Notes: generated by a model not told the origin, from the letters alone. A stretch of 64,000 nucleotides of DNA from Sisyra terminalis (GCA_958496175.1 OY292277.1:43597050-43661049), one strand, 5' to 3'. Positions 11,830 through 23,561 are shown, numbered from the stretch's first letter. Numbers and translations: made by a program.

Positions 11830-13080
11830 TTATTTATTTTTTGTTTTACATCTGGTGGAAATTTCTATAGAGGTGCTTTACACTTGTTCATAGAGCCAGA
11901 AGAACTATAAAATTTACACAAAAATAGTATAGTTAATAAAATTTATCAAATCAATAATACCAACTTAAAAAAGATATATTACAATATTACTTAAAACTAT
12001 TTTTTTCTAAAATTACGTCCTAGATTTGGAAATCCAGTTTCCCAGCTTTTTTCCCAATATGTTCTTGGAACAGATCAGCGATTTCATGTTTTCAGGTAAC
12101 ATATTAAAATATTTAATCGCAACGTAGTAAGCACTTTTGGCTTGAATAGTTTTTAAATTTTTGGCAATGCTAGCTGCTTAGATCTAGTGTTACTCAGCCT
12201 TTCAGCATGAAGTTTTTTACAATCATTATAATAAATACTAAGAGCTCTAACTATAAAGTAGTCTCGTATTTTCAGTGGCGCAGTCAATTGATGGTTGTTA
12301 CATATTTTGTTAATTAACTTATTTTGGATGTAAGCTAGTGGTCTTATCGAGTTGTCGTAGGCCTCACCTCACGCTATAATTCCATAGTTAATCATGCTTT
12401 CAAAAAGACCATGGTAAATTGTTTTTAGAACAGGTGCTTGGAGATAGTTATTTAATTTATAAAATAGGAATGTAAAATATTTGATTTTTTTTGTAAGTTC
12501 CATAGCATGAATATTCCATTTCATGTGGCAATCAAAATATATATCAAGGTTTTGCAGCTTGTTACTCTTTTTAGTTCTTCATCTCTAATAAACAGTTGAA
12601 ATTTAACTAGTATACTATCTACATAGCTTCCAAAAGTAATAAAGGTAGATTTATCTGTGTTTAATGATAATGTTTAATGATAATTGATTATTTCTTAGCC
12701 AAATATCCAATTTTTTAACTTCTTCCCAGTTCTTACCACAACATAACACAGTCGTGTCATCAGCATAAGAAACAAAGTTGTTTTTCGGTAGTGCATCAAA
12801 TACCTATATCGTCAATATACAAGATAAAAAATAATGGTCCTAGAATAGTTCCTTGCGGAACTCCAAATCTTACATATTTACAATCACTCATAACATTGCC
12901 AACTTTAACGCATTGAATTCTGTGGGTTAGGTAATTTTGAATTAGCTGATGCGGAAGACCCCTGATACCTTTTCTCCAAGTTTTTTCAACAGTATCTCAT
13001 GATTGACAGTATCAAAAGCTTTTGCAAGATCTAAGAAAACTAACACTGTTGGTATATTTTTATCCATATTGTTGTATGTA
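11830..13080 (-). pseudogene. Non-LTR retrotransposon reverse transcriptase remnant
   Basis: Read on minus, the palm motifs occur in order: motif A in VFLDLAKAFDTVNHEILLKK, then CVKVGNVMSDCKYV leading to motif B/core GVPQGTILGPLFFILYIDD, then the catalytic SYADDTTVL. The C-terminal region (KTIYHGLFESMINYGIIA, then LALPKI) follows. The frame is broken by several stops and shifts. The endonuclease and 5' part are missing, as in a 5'-truncated copy. The motif set points to the Jockey/CR1 group, not to Penelope, although the flanking inverted repeats look Penelope-like. Confidence 0.8.
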
Positions 13081-13144
13081 AAGTTAGAAGTGAATTATGA
13101 CAACAATAATTATTAACAAAGTTAAAACGATTTTTTACGAACGC

Positions 13145-13180
13145 CTGAGGAAGGCTCAATTAAAGAGCCGAAACCGATTA
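13145..13180 (+). ncRNA. Hammerhead-like motif, right arm of the composite (truncated)
   Basis: CTGAGGA (13145-13151) is followed by a perfect 5-bp stem II GGCTC/GAGCC with loop AATTAAA and then GAAAC. The part that would form stem III and the cleavage site is missing: about 30 bases present in the opposite arm are deleted here. It is a clear relic of a hammerhead fold. Confidence 0.55.
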
Positions 13181-13387
13181 TTTTTGATCCTAGTCGTCTG
13201 AATATTTTATTAATCTATTATTTAGAATATTTAATTTAAAATTTCCTATTTACATTTGAATTTTTATGCTATAAAATTATTATTATAACAATAGTTTTGG
13301 TGTGTATACAATATATAAAATATATTGCAGTTCAATTTATTAACATAAACTTGAACAGAAGTTCAAACAAAAATATTCGTGACGTAT

Positions 13388-13434
13388 TGCCCAGATACGT
13401 ATTTCGGTTGTCAAGAAATCTTCATCAGTGGTCA
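13388..13434 (-). ncRNA. Hammerhead-like motif, left arm of family A copy 1
   Basis: On minus this reads CTGATGA, an imperfect stem II (GATTTC/ACAACC), GAAA, the palindrome ATACGTAT and C. The core is intact but stem II has decayed relative to the right-arm copy at 13606. Confidence 0.6.
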
Positions 13435-13605
13435 TCAAGTAGTTTGGATCACGAAGGATTCAGTGAAAGTAAAGAAATTTGGGAACACACCCCTCACCAT
13501 AACCACATCCCAAAAAGAGAAAGGAACGACATATAAATTGAGGTCAATCCGTGATTATTTTGTGAATCATTACAAAGCAGTTACAGAGTGATCCAAACTA
13601 CTTGA

Positions 13606-13652
13606 TGACCACTGATGAAGATTGCTTGGCAATCGAAATACGTATCTGGGCA
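13606..13652 (+). ncRNA. Hammerhead ribozyme motif (intact core)
   Basis: The order is TGACCA (stem I, 5' side), CTGATGA (13612-13618, catalytic core), one A, GATTGC-TTG-GCAATC (a perfect 6-bp stem II), GAAA (13635-13638), ATACGTAT (stem III), C at 13646 as the predicted cleaved base, then TGGGCA (stem I, 3' side; 5 of 6 pairs). Stem III is self-complementary with no loop, so activity would need two copies acting as a dimer. This is the arrangement known from Penelope-like retroelements. Activity is inferred, not shown. Confidence 0.75.
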
Positions 13653-13938
13653 ATACGTCACGAATATTTTTGTTTGAACTTCTGTTCAAGTTTATGTTAA
13701 TAAATTGAACTGCAATATATTTTATATATTGTATACACAGTATAAGTGTTCAAAGTCAGCGAAAAAATCTTATTTTGAATAGTTTTGGTATTTGCTAGAG
13801 AAATTATTGTTATAGCTACGATTTTCTAACGTAAAAATTCAAATGTAAAAAGAAAATTTTAAATAACATATTGCAAAGAATACGATAATAAAAGTCTGGT
13901 CCTAGATTACGATGTTCTTATCGTAATTTAATTTTTTT

Positions 13939-16900
13939 CTGTGTGCTATATGTCTCTTAAAAATTATTTTAATAATTTTTTTTTCGTATCCCAATGAATT
14001 GAGAAATTTAACTTTATCCAGAAATAATTTATAAAAAGGTGGATTAATTTAAAAAAAATACTGGAAATTGAGCCAATTGAGTCAAAAAAATATAGATAAG
14101 TATTATCAATCAATTCATTTATCACTAAATTCCAAAAAATTTATAAAGCAATTGTTCCAATATTGAATATTTTTACTCTTTAGTATTTCCATTTTTTAAT
14201 ACCATACAGAATATTTATCTATTAGTTGGCGGAAAAACATAGAAATACCTCCACCAGTATTCCATTTTTTTATTTCCCATTTCAAAAACGGAACACTTAA
14301 AATGATTTATTTGAAAAGTTTGTGTTTTCTGCTTTTAATGTAAAAGTTTTTTCTATTAAGTTTACATTGATGTTGGAAAATGCTTCTAATTTGTTTATTC
14401 AAAGCTCTAATTCTGCGTACGTGAAATTTTATATTCCGGAAACATCAAAAATTAAAATGATATTGTTTGACACAAAAAAATATGTCTATTTGCGTTTATA
14501 CAAAGTATTTACGAGATAAAAAAGATAATGCATATTTCAACAAAGTAAATATGACAGTATATCAATACTCACATATGAATTATAATGGGAATATCCTGGA
14601 GGGTAGTTTTTTTTATTAAAGATTTTTTTTGTATTGTTAAGCAGTTGAACCATCTTTATTTGGTTAATTTACTCAATATTGATGCGTATTGTGTCTAATA
14701 ATTAATTTTGAACTCTGATAAATAAACTTTGGTTTTCGAAAAGCAAACATATTGAGATTGTGATTTTTTAATTAAATTCTCATACATTAGTACGCAGAAA
14801 AAATCAGTAGTTGACGTTACTGTAGAGTAGAAACTAAAAAGAAAAATTTAAATAATAAAGTTATATTTTTCAAGGTAAATACTTCTTACAATTTTTCGTT
14901 CTGTATTAAATGAAAGAACAGCATTTATATGAATGGATCATTGGCTTCATGATAAAGAAACGCAGAAATCAATACTTATATATCTGAAATAAATAAAATT
15001 AGTAATAAATAAGTGAGACTTAAATATATTTTATTAAAATATTTACCAATGATGAAATTAGCTTGGATAATCTTTGATATAAGTAACTCAAATGTTTGGG
15101 AATTATTAACACGTTTTCATATCTTCGGTTTTAGAACTTGAAAATTTATTATTCTGCAAGAAGAAAAGTAATAAAAGTTTCTCAAAAAGACCATATCTTT
15201 ACAATATTACCAAAACACCAGGAATCCTTGATATCAATCCTCCAATTCCAAAATACGTTGCGCGACCGTGAATTTAAACACCAATAGTAAAAAAACGAGG
15301 AAAAAAAACAATATTAACAATCCTACCTATCAGCCTAACAAGAATTTAAAAGCCTACCTAATCAATTTTCTAAATTCTTAAATAATGCAAATGCTTCAAG
15401 CCAAAACAATAATAAAAAAATGGTACCCACATTATCGTTGCAACCAGGATTTGAACTGCTTCCTAGCATCAATTGATGCCCTGGAATCCAATACCTAACG
15501 AGAATTGCATCCATTCGAGGCCCTAAAAACGAACGTATTTGGGGCCTCAAAGATGCCACGAAAACCGCGCGCGTGTACGGAACATATACATAAAAACAAT
15601 TTTATGGCTTGAAAACAATTACATTTCGCGACCCACCCCCTTAGCTGAAACGGCAAAAGAAAAGAATTAGTTTAAAAAAAACATGCAACTCAGCTTGACT
15701 GTAGTCTTCACACAGCATGCTAATTCCCAGCGGCTTTACCATATTCTTCTCCAGGTAGCGAAAAGAAGACAATCCTGGTAATCCAGAAACACACCTGAAA
15801 TAAAAGAAAACAGAAATTATTCATGTTTTCCTTTTTGCTATTTGGTTATTCAATTTTGGTTCATAACAGCCTTTCGAAACTTGTAGGATTATTTGGACTT
15901 AAACTGAAAAATATTAATGGACTCAATTTACATCCTGATATTCAACAAAACATCAAATAGTCTAAGATCCGGCTGCAAAATTAGTACATGCATAATGAAG
16001 ATAATTGAAATCTAATTTTTAAGTATTTTTACAAGAGAAGGAATTCATTGTTCATACCAACTAAAAATTACCTGTCATTACTACGAATTAAAATACTATT
16101 CATTGACTTTTAGAAAAACATTTCATTTACATCTTATGGATATAAAACCTATAACAACAGTGCATTTAAAAGATTATAAAAGTCAGAGTTGCTGCCAATT
16201 GCTTGGCCGCAACCTCTACGCACTCAGGTGTAAACAGGTATGATTTCATGTAAACTTTTCGTTCATGACGTATATTTATTTCATTTGTACCACAATAAAG
16301 CTAACTTTTGCTCTCTATTTAATGTTGCAAAGCTACCTGTAAAAAACCGAAAATTTAAGTTTCACATTTTCTTTCAAGAAAACGAACTGAAAACTGTGAA
16401 ACTATTCGCACTTATATAATTCGATATGCTAGAGAGTAGTTTCAACTTTCAAAGGTTGGGAATTATTAAAGCACTAAATTCTAATTAACGTATACAAGGT
16501 AATAACTAGAACGTAACTTGGAAATCATTTTACAATAAGACATCGGGGATACAAATTGAATACAAATTTTGAATGAACCACTGCTCTTTGAATGTTCATT
16601 CGAAGGTCTAGTACAATCTCAAGATTAAGTTTTAGCAGTAGCAATTGAGTGCCTTTTGAATTCAGATGACTAGAATTAAAATTGAAGTTTATCCCACATT
16701 CATTATAATAGTAGATATCATTCTATAATAACAGATTGTGCAACAATATTCCTTCTTTCATTCAAAAAGTTGAACAAATTTATAAAGGAAGCATTTGAAT
16801 TTATAAATATTAAAACTTTAAAATGCATAATTAGATCAAAATTAATCGTTAGTTTTTTATTACTATCCAAATATTCTTTATATCCGTAAGTATATTATAT

Positions 16901-17332
16901 CAGTAAGTATTAAACTTGCAAAAAAATTTGAAAAATGATTTGCATCGTATCTTGTCGTTAAAAACTTTTTACAGTAGTCAAAAAAATTTACTCACTTTTC
17001 ATTTAAAATATTTGCCAACAGAGAGGGCATAACATAAGCAAGGATTGAATAATATAGTATAGATTTTTATAGTATAGCTTCAATTATACAATGGTCGAGG
17101 TGGTAAATCATAAAAAAAGTATAAAATGCAGAAAAAAATCGTCTGAATTTAAATTCATGACAATTTTCTTCGTATATCATCCTATTTTCAGTAAAACTTT
17201 TAATCACTAAATGATTAGTACTTATTATTGTTTGCCAAAAAAAAAATCATACACCCAGCAGTTTCAAACGACATTTATTCGTGAACAAAGATTCTGTGAA
17301 AGAAGCCTGAACACGTGACTACCATCAATTAC
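13939..17332. other. AT-rich intergenic stretch without a firm gene
   Basis: Apart from one candidate exon on minus at 15683-15794, I see no coding region, RNA gene or structured repeat that I can defend. Short reading frames at 14322-14519 (plus) and 15362-15559 (minus) have no recognisable features. Confidence 0.4.
15683..15794 (-). CDS. Candidate isolated exon, unidentified
   Basis: A good acceptor (CTTTTATTTCAG) precedes a GC-richer stretch. One minus frame reads CVSGLPGLSSFRYLEKNMVK followed by PLGISMLCEDYSQAELH before a weak donor (CAT|GTTTTTTTT); the other two frames also stay open for part of it. No neighbouring exon was found and I do not recognise the peptide. It could be a transposon fragment. 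Confidence 0.25.
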
Positions 17333-17895
17333 TGTTTATACAAAAAATAAAATATATTGGAGTCTTATTTATACATGATATAATTTACAAAAGTATACTA
17401 GAAACATTTTGAATACTTGAAAGAGTTCAAACAAATGTATTACTGACGTATTTCGATTGCTAAGCAGTCTTTCTCAGTGGTCATCAAGTAGTATTGAATC
17501 GCTCGGAAACTGCTATGTGATGAGTCACCACATAGCAATACAACAAGTACTTACGACGCCCATCCCATACCACCCATACCCATATCCATACCTAGAAACA
17601 TATTTCGATTGCCTTCATTACTACCCATTAAACTTCATAAGTACCCATCAAGTAGTGGTTCCCTGCGATAACTCAGCACATAGCAGTTACGGAGCTATCC
17701 AATACTACTTAATGATCACTGTAGAAGATTGCTTGGCAATCAAAATATGTATCTGAATTATACGTCAGTAATATATTTGTTCAAATTTATATTTATAGTT
17801 TAATTTTGTTATTACATAAATGAGACAATATATCTTAAATATCGTTTAAATAGTATCTATTACTGTTCAAAGTCAACGAAAGAATCTAATTTGAT
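17333..17895. mobile_element. Palindromic hammerhead-bearing element, family A (copy 2, diverged)
   Basis: It begins TGTTTATACA and ends ...AATCTAATTTGAT, matching family A ends. The arms contain the shared block GACGTATTTCGATTGC / GCAATC and the CAGTGGTCATCAAGTAGT segment. Flanks ACCATCAATTA and ACTATCAATAT resemble a decayed target duplication. The hammerhead cores are damaged (CTGTAGA on plus, CTGAGAA on minus). The central loop differs from the other copies. Confidence 0.65.
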
Positions 17896-18262
17896 ACTAT
17901 CAATATATCGTTGGCTGAGTAAAATTTAAACTTTCCATGTCAAGCTTTTCCCTCTTAGTACCTACTTGACTCCATCAAAATCGGTTCAGCCGTTCTTGAG
18001 TTATCTGACTTCTTTTATTTTCCAGATTTTTTAGACAGCTGTAAAAGTCTGTCTCTTTTTATGTCTTATCATTTTATGCAAATTTTATTCAATACCTTAT
18101 GAAGTATAAGGGGGTAATATATGTATGCTTTTGATCTATTCTATAAATTGATAATAACTAATTACTATTATTGTGAATAATTCTATAAATTGATAAATGC
18201 TATTCAAACTAAATAATTATTATTTAAAATACTGAATATTTTAATTGATAAGTCGATAAAAA

Positions 18263-18980
18263 AGGGGAATACTACAATTCTTTCGGCATCACGATGTTTT
18301 GACGGATTCTTATAGATCTTGGCGAAAAAAAAAACGAAAATGAAAAAAAATTTTTTTCGATATCTCGCTTAGTTTACGAAATATTGACTCCTTAAAATGG
18401 AAAAATTAATTGATCTTTTACTCTTTTTTAGGCGGATATCTCAAGATTTTTATGAAAAAAAGGTTAATTTAACAATCTAAAAAAAGGTAAATTTAAAAAG
18501 GTAAATTTAATAATTTTACAATCGTAGCTCCATCAATTGTTTGTGCAAAAAACATAAACCAGGGGTCCAGGGGCGAAGCCCCCCAAAAACAGAAAAAATG
18601 AAATGTTTATTTAACTTTGGTCTGACTGACTCTCGAATTAAATTAAAAACAAAATCGAAAATGTATTATTGCCTGATATGAGCGACGCTCCCCAACCCTC
18701 ACCGGGACTTCGCCTCTGGAATCCTTGTTTATGGTTTTTTTAGCACAGAAATAATTGGTGGAGCTACGGTTGTAAACATTTACCTTTTTTTCATGAAAAT
18801 CTTGAGAAATCCGTTTAAAAAAGAGTAAAAAACCAATTAATTTTTCCATTTATAGGAGTCCACATTTCGTAAACTAAGTGAGATATCGAAAAATGTTATT
18901 CTTCATTTTCGTTGTTTTTCGTCGAGATCTATGAAAATTCGTCAAAATATCGTGGCACCGGAAGAATCGTAGTCTTGCCA
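18263..18980. mobile_element. Large foldback element, about 300-bp arms
   Basis: The left arm (18263 to about 18580) and the right arm (about 18695-18980) are reverse complements throughout, including TTTTGACGGATTCTTATAGA versus its counterpart TTTTGACGAATTTTCATAGA. The centre carries GGGGTCCAGGGGCGAAGCCC. No transposase is visible. Two short open frames in it are by-products of the repeat. Confidence 0.7.
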
Positions 18981-20250
18981 AATTTAGAAACTAAATGTTC
19001 TCCATTTTCCAATCTCAAGTTTCCTATGACGCCATTAGTGGTTGAGAATTCAAAGAAGCAAAAAATATCATCGAAATATCAAAAATATCATCTAAACTTT
19101 TAATAATTGATTGATTGATTATTGATTTTTATCATTTAATCTAAAAATTAGTTTTTAGCATTTTATTTCAAGGCAGTGATTATGATCGATTGAAGATCAA
19201 TAAGGGACATCACCGGGTGGTCACCTTTAGTAAATGCAACCATTAATTTTTCTTTCAACTCTAGGAACCTATATTTAATATATTATTATGAATAAATATC
19301 TATTAGATCAATTAAAAACTATCGGATCAATTATACTTAAAGTAAGCCTAGCAGAACAAATGAAAAAAAATATCGGAAAATACGATCGATATTGGGAGTA
19401 TGAAAAACCGACGCCATTATAAATGTCAAATTTTAAGTCGATTAATTAATGAAAAAAATAACTTACTATACAAAGATAATTATCAGGTTCAATTCTACAA
19501 TCACTAAATTGTGTTTTACAATAAAATTTTATAAGTACACTTCACTTTTTAATTAATTATGAAAGAAAATTTCCCGAAAAATGCGTATCGGTGCACCATT
19601 AAATTTGGCCGATTACGAAGGACTGAGTTAGTGGAACCAGGGGAGCCAATCGCTTAAAAGTGCAATTGCATTAATAGAACCAAAAAAAAAAAATACTGCA
19701 TTCAATTGTACCATATTTCAAAAATTTCAAATGAAATTGAACTTTAGAAATATTTTTCCAAGCAAGACGAAATTAATTAAATGCTATTAAGATTTACTTT
19801 TTGTGATTTCAGCATCAAATATGGGAAATTTTTGAAAATTTTCCGAAAGCTTGAAATTTTCAATTGAGGGGTTTTTTCAAAATTTAATTTATTTACTGAC
19901 TACATGAAACTAATTGGTGTATATTTTTTCTGTAAGAGAAATTTAAGCTGTGAAAAGCTTTTATCGTTTACTTAAAATAAAGACCAAGCAAATCACTTTT
20001 TCTTAATATTCTTTCAAAAATGTCCAATAATGCGTAGGTTAAGCGTATATATATATATTATATAAGAATTAATGAACTGTTTTTCATAATCTATGATTTG
20101 TTGGATTCGTCTACTCCTAGGTTAACAGAATAGTTATTAGAATATCCGGAAAATCATGAACAAAATACGTTTTTACATAAACTAAGTTTCATATATTCCA
20201 CAATTGAACAATACAATTTCGAGGAGCACAAATGATAAAAATAAAAATTG
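18981..20250. other. AT-rich stretch, nothing identified
   Basis: I see no gene, RNA or clear repeat. It includes a short TA run at 20047-20061. Confidence 0.4.
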
Positions 20251-20251
20251 T

Positions 20252-20523
20252 GTTTAGAATATGTATATTTAAAAACTCATGAATAAGTGAGATTTTATGA
20301 ATTTTTGTATATGTGTTTTAATATGTTTAATATTCTTATAGGTTTAAATCTAAATATAAAAAAAAAGATATTTATTTAAAAAACGCACTAAATTTGCTAT
20401 AATCAAGCATAGGTATGAGTATTTAATTATATCCATATTAATAATTCAAACTATAGCAATATTACAAATATCAATTAATTTTTGCAATTCAATTTTAGGT
20501 GGTACAAAGTTCACCGGATCCTC
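20252..20523 (+). repeat. Dispersed repeat, copy 1 (ends ...AAGTTCACCGGATCCTCTAG)
   Basis: It is matched by the reverse complement of 44140-44400. Shared blocks include GTGTTTAGAATATGTATATT, TATAGGTTTAAATC and the 3' end AATTYTAGGTGGTACRAAGT with TCACCGGRTCCTCT. The end has a small hairpin (GGTG...CACC) before CTAG, which resembles a Helitron 3' terminus. That class assignment is tentative. Confidence 0.55.
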
Positions 20524-20726
20524 TAGTTAAATATAAACATATTTCAAAATTATATGTTTGTTTATATTCTTTTATAATTTGTAAAATTAATTTGATTCTA
20601 GATAAAGAAAATGTCTCATGTATTTAAACTAAATAACGCCTTATTTTCCTTCCATACTTCTGCTAAAGTTTTCCTGTTTTTGGGCTTGTTTTTTATAAAA
20701 AAAAACAAAATTTGTAAGAAATTGTT

Positions 20727-20813
20727 TATACAATATATAAATTATTAGTTATACTGTTTATACAATGTTTAAACAGTATAACTATTCAAAGTCAGCGAAA
20801 AAATCATATTTGA
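20727..20813. mobile_element. Minimal 87-bp family A copy with 15-bp target duplication
   Basis: TATACAATATATAA at the left and AACAGTATAACTATTCAAAG plus GCGAAAAAATC at the right are the two termini of the family A elements joined with almost no interior. It is flanked by perfect 15-bp direct repeats TTGTAAGAAATTGTT (20712-20726 and 20814-20828). No hammerhead core remains. Confidence 0.75.
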
Positions 20814-20828
20814 TTGTAAGAAATTGTT

Positions 20829-22028
20829 GATGACTTTTTTGCCATTTGCATAAGAAAAAACACCTTTTAAGTTTTTAAATGCACTTTTTTAATGACAAGC
20901 ATAAATGGCAAATACATTTAAAATGATTAAAGAAAAAATATTTTTATTTAATTAAGTATATTAATATTAATATTTTTTAATATAATGGTAAACGTATTTG
21001 TCATAATTGGACATCTTTAATCCTGAAATATAGAGATGAATGAAATAGTCAATATTATGGTATTGTTATTTATTTCTGAAATCTGAACAGTAGCTCTTTG
21101 TCATTAAGCAGTGTAAGAAATACAATGATTATTTACATAAATTTTCAATAGAAATTGAAACGATTTGAGCAACAATGGCATAATTCATCAACATATCTAA
21201 TGGAGTTACCATCATCATTGCATTGAAAGTGAAAATACATTGCCACATTTGCTGTTTCCTTTTCCTGGAGATTTGCTTGCTTTCGATACTTTATTGAAGT
21301 TCTTGGCGTGGATTTAGTTTTGAAGAAGGTAAGCACGCGTTAAAGTTCACCAACAGTTTGTTCTTGTGAGATCCATAATAGTTTTCTAATCAATGTATTT
21401 TATATTCTATGAATATCAACTTCTTTTCAGAGCGTCAAAAACAGGTTCTCTGTTTAAGATTTGTTTTGAACATTTCCACAAGAATTAATAAAGTTTCTAA
21501 AAAATTATATCAATTACTAATACAATTAAAAGTGTAATGAAATATAGAAGAATCAATGTAATACCTTGTAACCCGATTGAAATAGAAATCTTAATTTAAA
21601 ATCTCAATTCTTAACAATTTTGATATCTGAAAAAATAAAATAAACGTAATATTAATTTGAAGGAATCACTAAAATAATTTACCAGGAAAAACGTAAGAAA
21701 ATGAACAATTTCTTTATTTGTTTTATTCTCCTTAGAACTTCCTATTTGATGTATCTATATCCCCAATATTTGTAGAATCCTGCATTGAAAAACACATAAT
21801 GTTAAATGAATCGAGCTTCTTCACCGAGGCATCCGTAAGAACCCATGATTGCAGAATTGTTACTTTCGTATAGTACATTGAAGGCAAAAAAAGACATTTA
21901 TGTTTGACTTGATGTTGTTCGACTTGTATCGATATTTATCAGTAATAAGACTTGTGATGTTTATCCGATCTGCAAGAGTTTTCAGATTCAAGAAATACAA
22001 ATCCACATCTCATATAGATCAGTTTGTT
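20829..22028. other. AT-rich stretch, no firm gene
   Basis: A minus reading frame at 21336-21145 ends in a Cys/His-containing tail (YFHFQCNDDG...DELCHCCSNR), but I see no splice or homology support and leave it uncalled. Confidence 0.35.
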
Positions 22029-22640
22029 GGTATGTACTCTTTTCCTCACCACCATCGAGGTAGAGCACCAGGCGCGTTTTTTTTTTTAAAGTGGTGTCCC
22101 CTGTAGGCCTAATCCACATGTCAATTGTGTCGATTAAACAAATCTAAACCAATATTATTCAAGCAAACTACCAAGATCCCAAAGGACACGAAATTAAGGA
22201 AAGCAAACGTTTGCCAATGCAAAACAGAAATGCAATTCCTGTAGTTTTGTCATCAGTGGGATATCCAGGAAATTTACGTAGAATCCTATTTGCCTTCGAT
22301 TTTCATAATTTTCACAATTTCCTAATACTAAAGTCTAGTATATTCCCGGGTCATGAAAAAAAAAATTATCCTAGCACTAGACTAACGGAAAATATAAATT
22401 AAATAAAGACTAACTTCATTATGTCAATTATTCAAATTTAAACAAACATTATTCAGGTAAACTACCATGATCCCAAAAGACACAACCTTAAGAAACGCAA
22501 ACGTTTGCGTATTGACTATAAAAGCCAGTACCAAATAAGAAATGTATTGTTGGTATGTACTCTTTTCCTCACCACCCTCGGGGTAGAGTACAAGGCGCGT
22601 TTTTTTTAAAGTGGTACTCCCCTGTAGGCCTATTCCACAT
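22029..22640. repeat. Duplicated about 86-bp module at the satellite's left border
   Basis: The module TTGGTATGTACTCTTTTCCT...GGCGCG-T(n)-AAAGTGGT...CCCCTGTAGGCCTA occurs at 22029-22115 and again at 22553-22640 with a few changes. It occurs only in the border monomers and not in the core array. It may mark how the array arose from a longer ancestral unit. Confidence 0.6.
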
Positions 22641-23561
22641 ACCTAAAAAGCCCTCTAATGCAAATCATACATTTCTAGTCAAACACTATTCCGGTAAAAT
22701 GCCAAAACTCCAAAGGACACAACAATCCGAACAGCAAACGTTTGCCCATGCAAAACATGAATGCGTTCTTTGAGTTTGTCATCAGTGGACGGTTTAAAGC
22801 ATTTAAGTAGATCAATGTTTGATTTCGACGTGCATAATTCACATAGATCCCTAAAAAAATAAAGCCCAACACTGGTCTAAAGAATATAAAAAGCAAAAAA
22901 ATAGAACTCCATTATAAAAATCATACAATTCTAAACAAACATTATTCTGGTAAACTACCAAGATCCCAAAGGACATAAAATTAAGGAAAGCAAACGTTTG
23001 CCAATGCAAAACATGAATGCAATTCCTGGAGTTTTGTCATCAGTGGTATTCCAAGGCAATTTACGTAGAATCCTGCTTGCCTTCGACTTGCATAATTTTC
23101 ACAATTTCCTAATACTAATGTCCACCATAATCCCGAGTCCTGAAAAAGATATAATCCTACCACTGGACAAAGGACAAAAAAATAATAAAAACTTATTTTC
23201 TTATGTAAATCATACAGTTCTAAGCAAACATTTTTTAGGCAAATAACCAAGATCCCAAAGGACAAAACATTAAGGAAAGCAAACGTTTGCCAATGCAAAA
23301 CATGAATGCGTTTCCAGGAATTTTGTCATCAGTGGGATTCCAAGGCTATTTACGTAGAATCCTGCTTGCCTTCGACTTGCATGATTTTCACAATTTCCTA
23401 ATACTAATGTCCACTATAATCCCGAATCCTGGAAAAAATATTTCCTACCACTGGACAAAGGACAAAAAAAAAGACTTATTTCCTTATGTAAATCATACAA
23501 TTCTAAACAAACATTATTCAGACAAATAACCAAGATCCCAAAGGACATAACATTAAGGAAA

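Larger units (their letters stand above)
13301..13777. mobile_element. Palindromic hammerhead-bearing element, family A (copy 1)
   Basis: It starts TGTGTATACAATATATAAAA and ends ...GCGAAAAAATCTTATTTTG. The terminal arms (about 13301-13450 and 13590-13735) are reverse complements. It is flanked by an 11-bp direct repeat, AATAGTTTTGG, at 13290-13300 and 13778-13788, read as a target-site duplication. No protein is encoded. Each arm holds a hammerhead-like motif pointing in opposite directions. Its length varies from the other copies mainly in the central loop. Confidence 0.85.
11381..13938. mobile_element. Nested inverted-repeat composite element around a reverse transcriptase fragment
   Basis: The outer arms (about 11381-11454 and 13866-13938) match as reverse complements; each end contains a hairpin built on ATTACGAT...ATCGTAAT. 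Inside them, a second inverted repeat (about 11471-11640 and 13090-13225, starting with TCAGACGACTAGGATCAAAA) carries hammerhead-like motifs. Between these lie a 174-bp MITE and a decayed non-LTR reverse transcriptase. A third small inverted repeat (13225-13300 with 13789-13870) was split by a later insertion at 13301-13777. The nesting order is read from which repeat is interrupted. Confidence 0.7.

Noticed and set aside
21145..21336. Minus frame ending in a Cys-rich tail
   Set aside because: No signal peptide, splice context or recognisable family; left uncalled.
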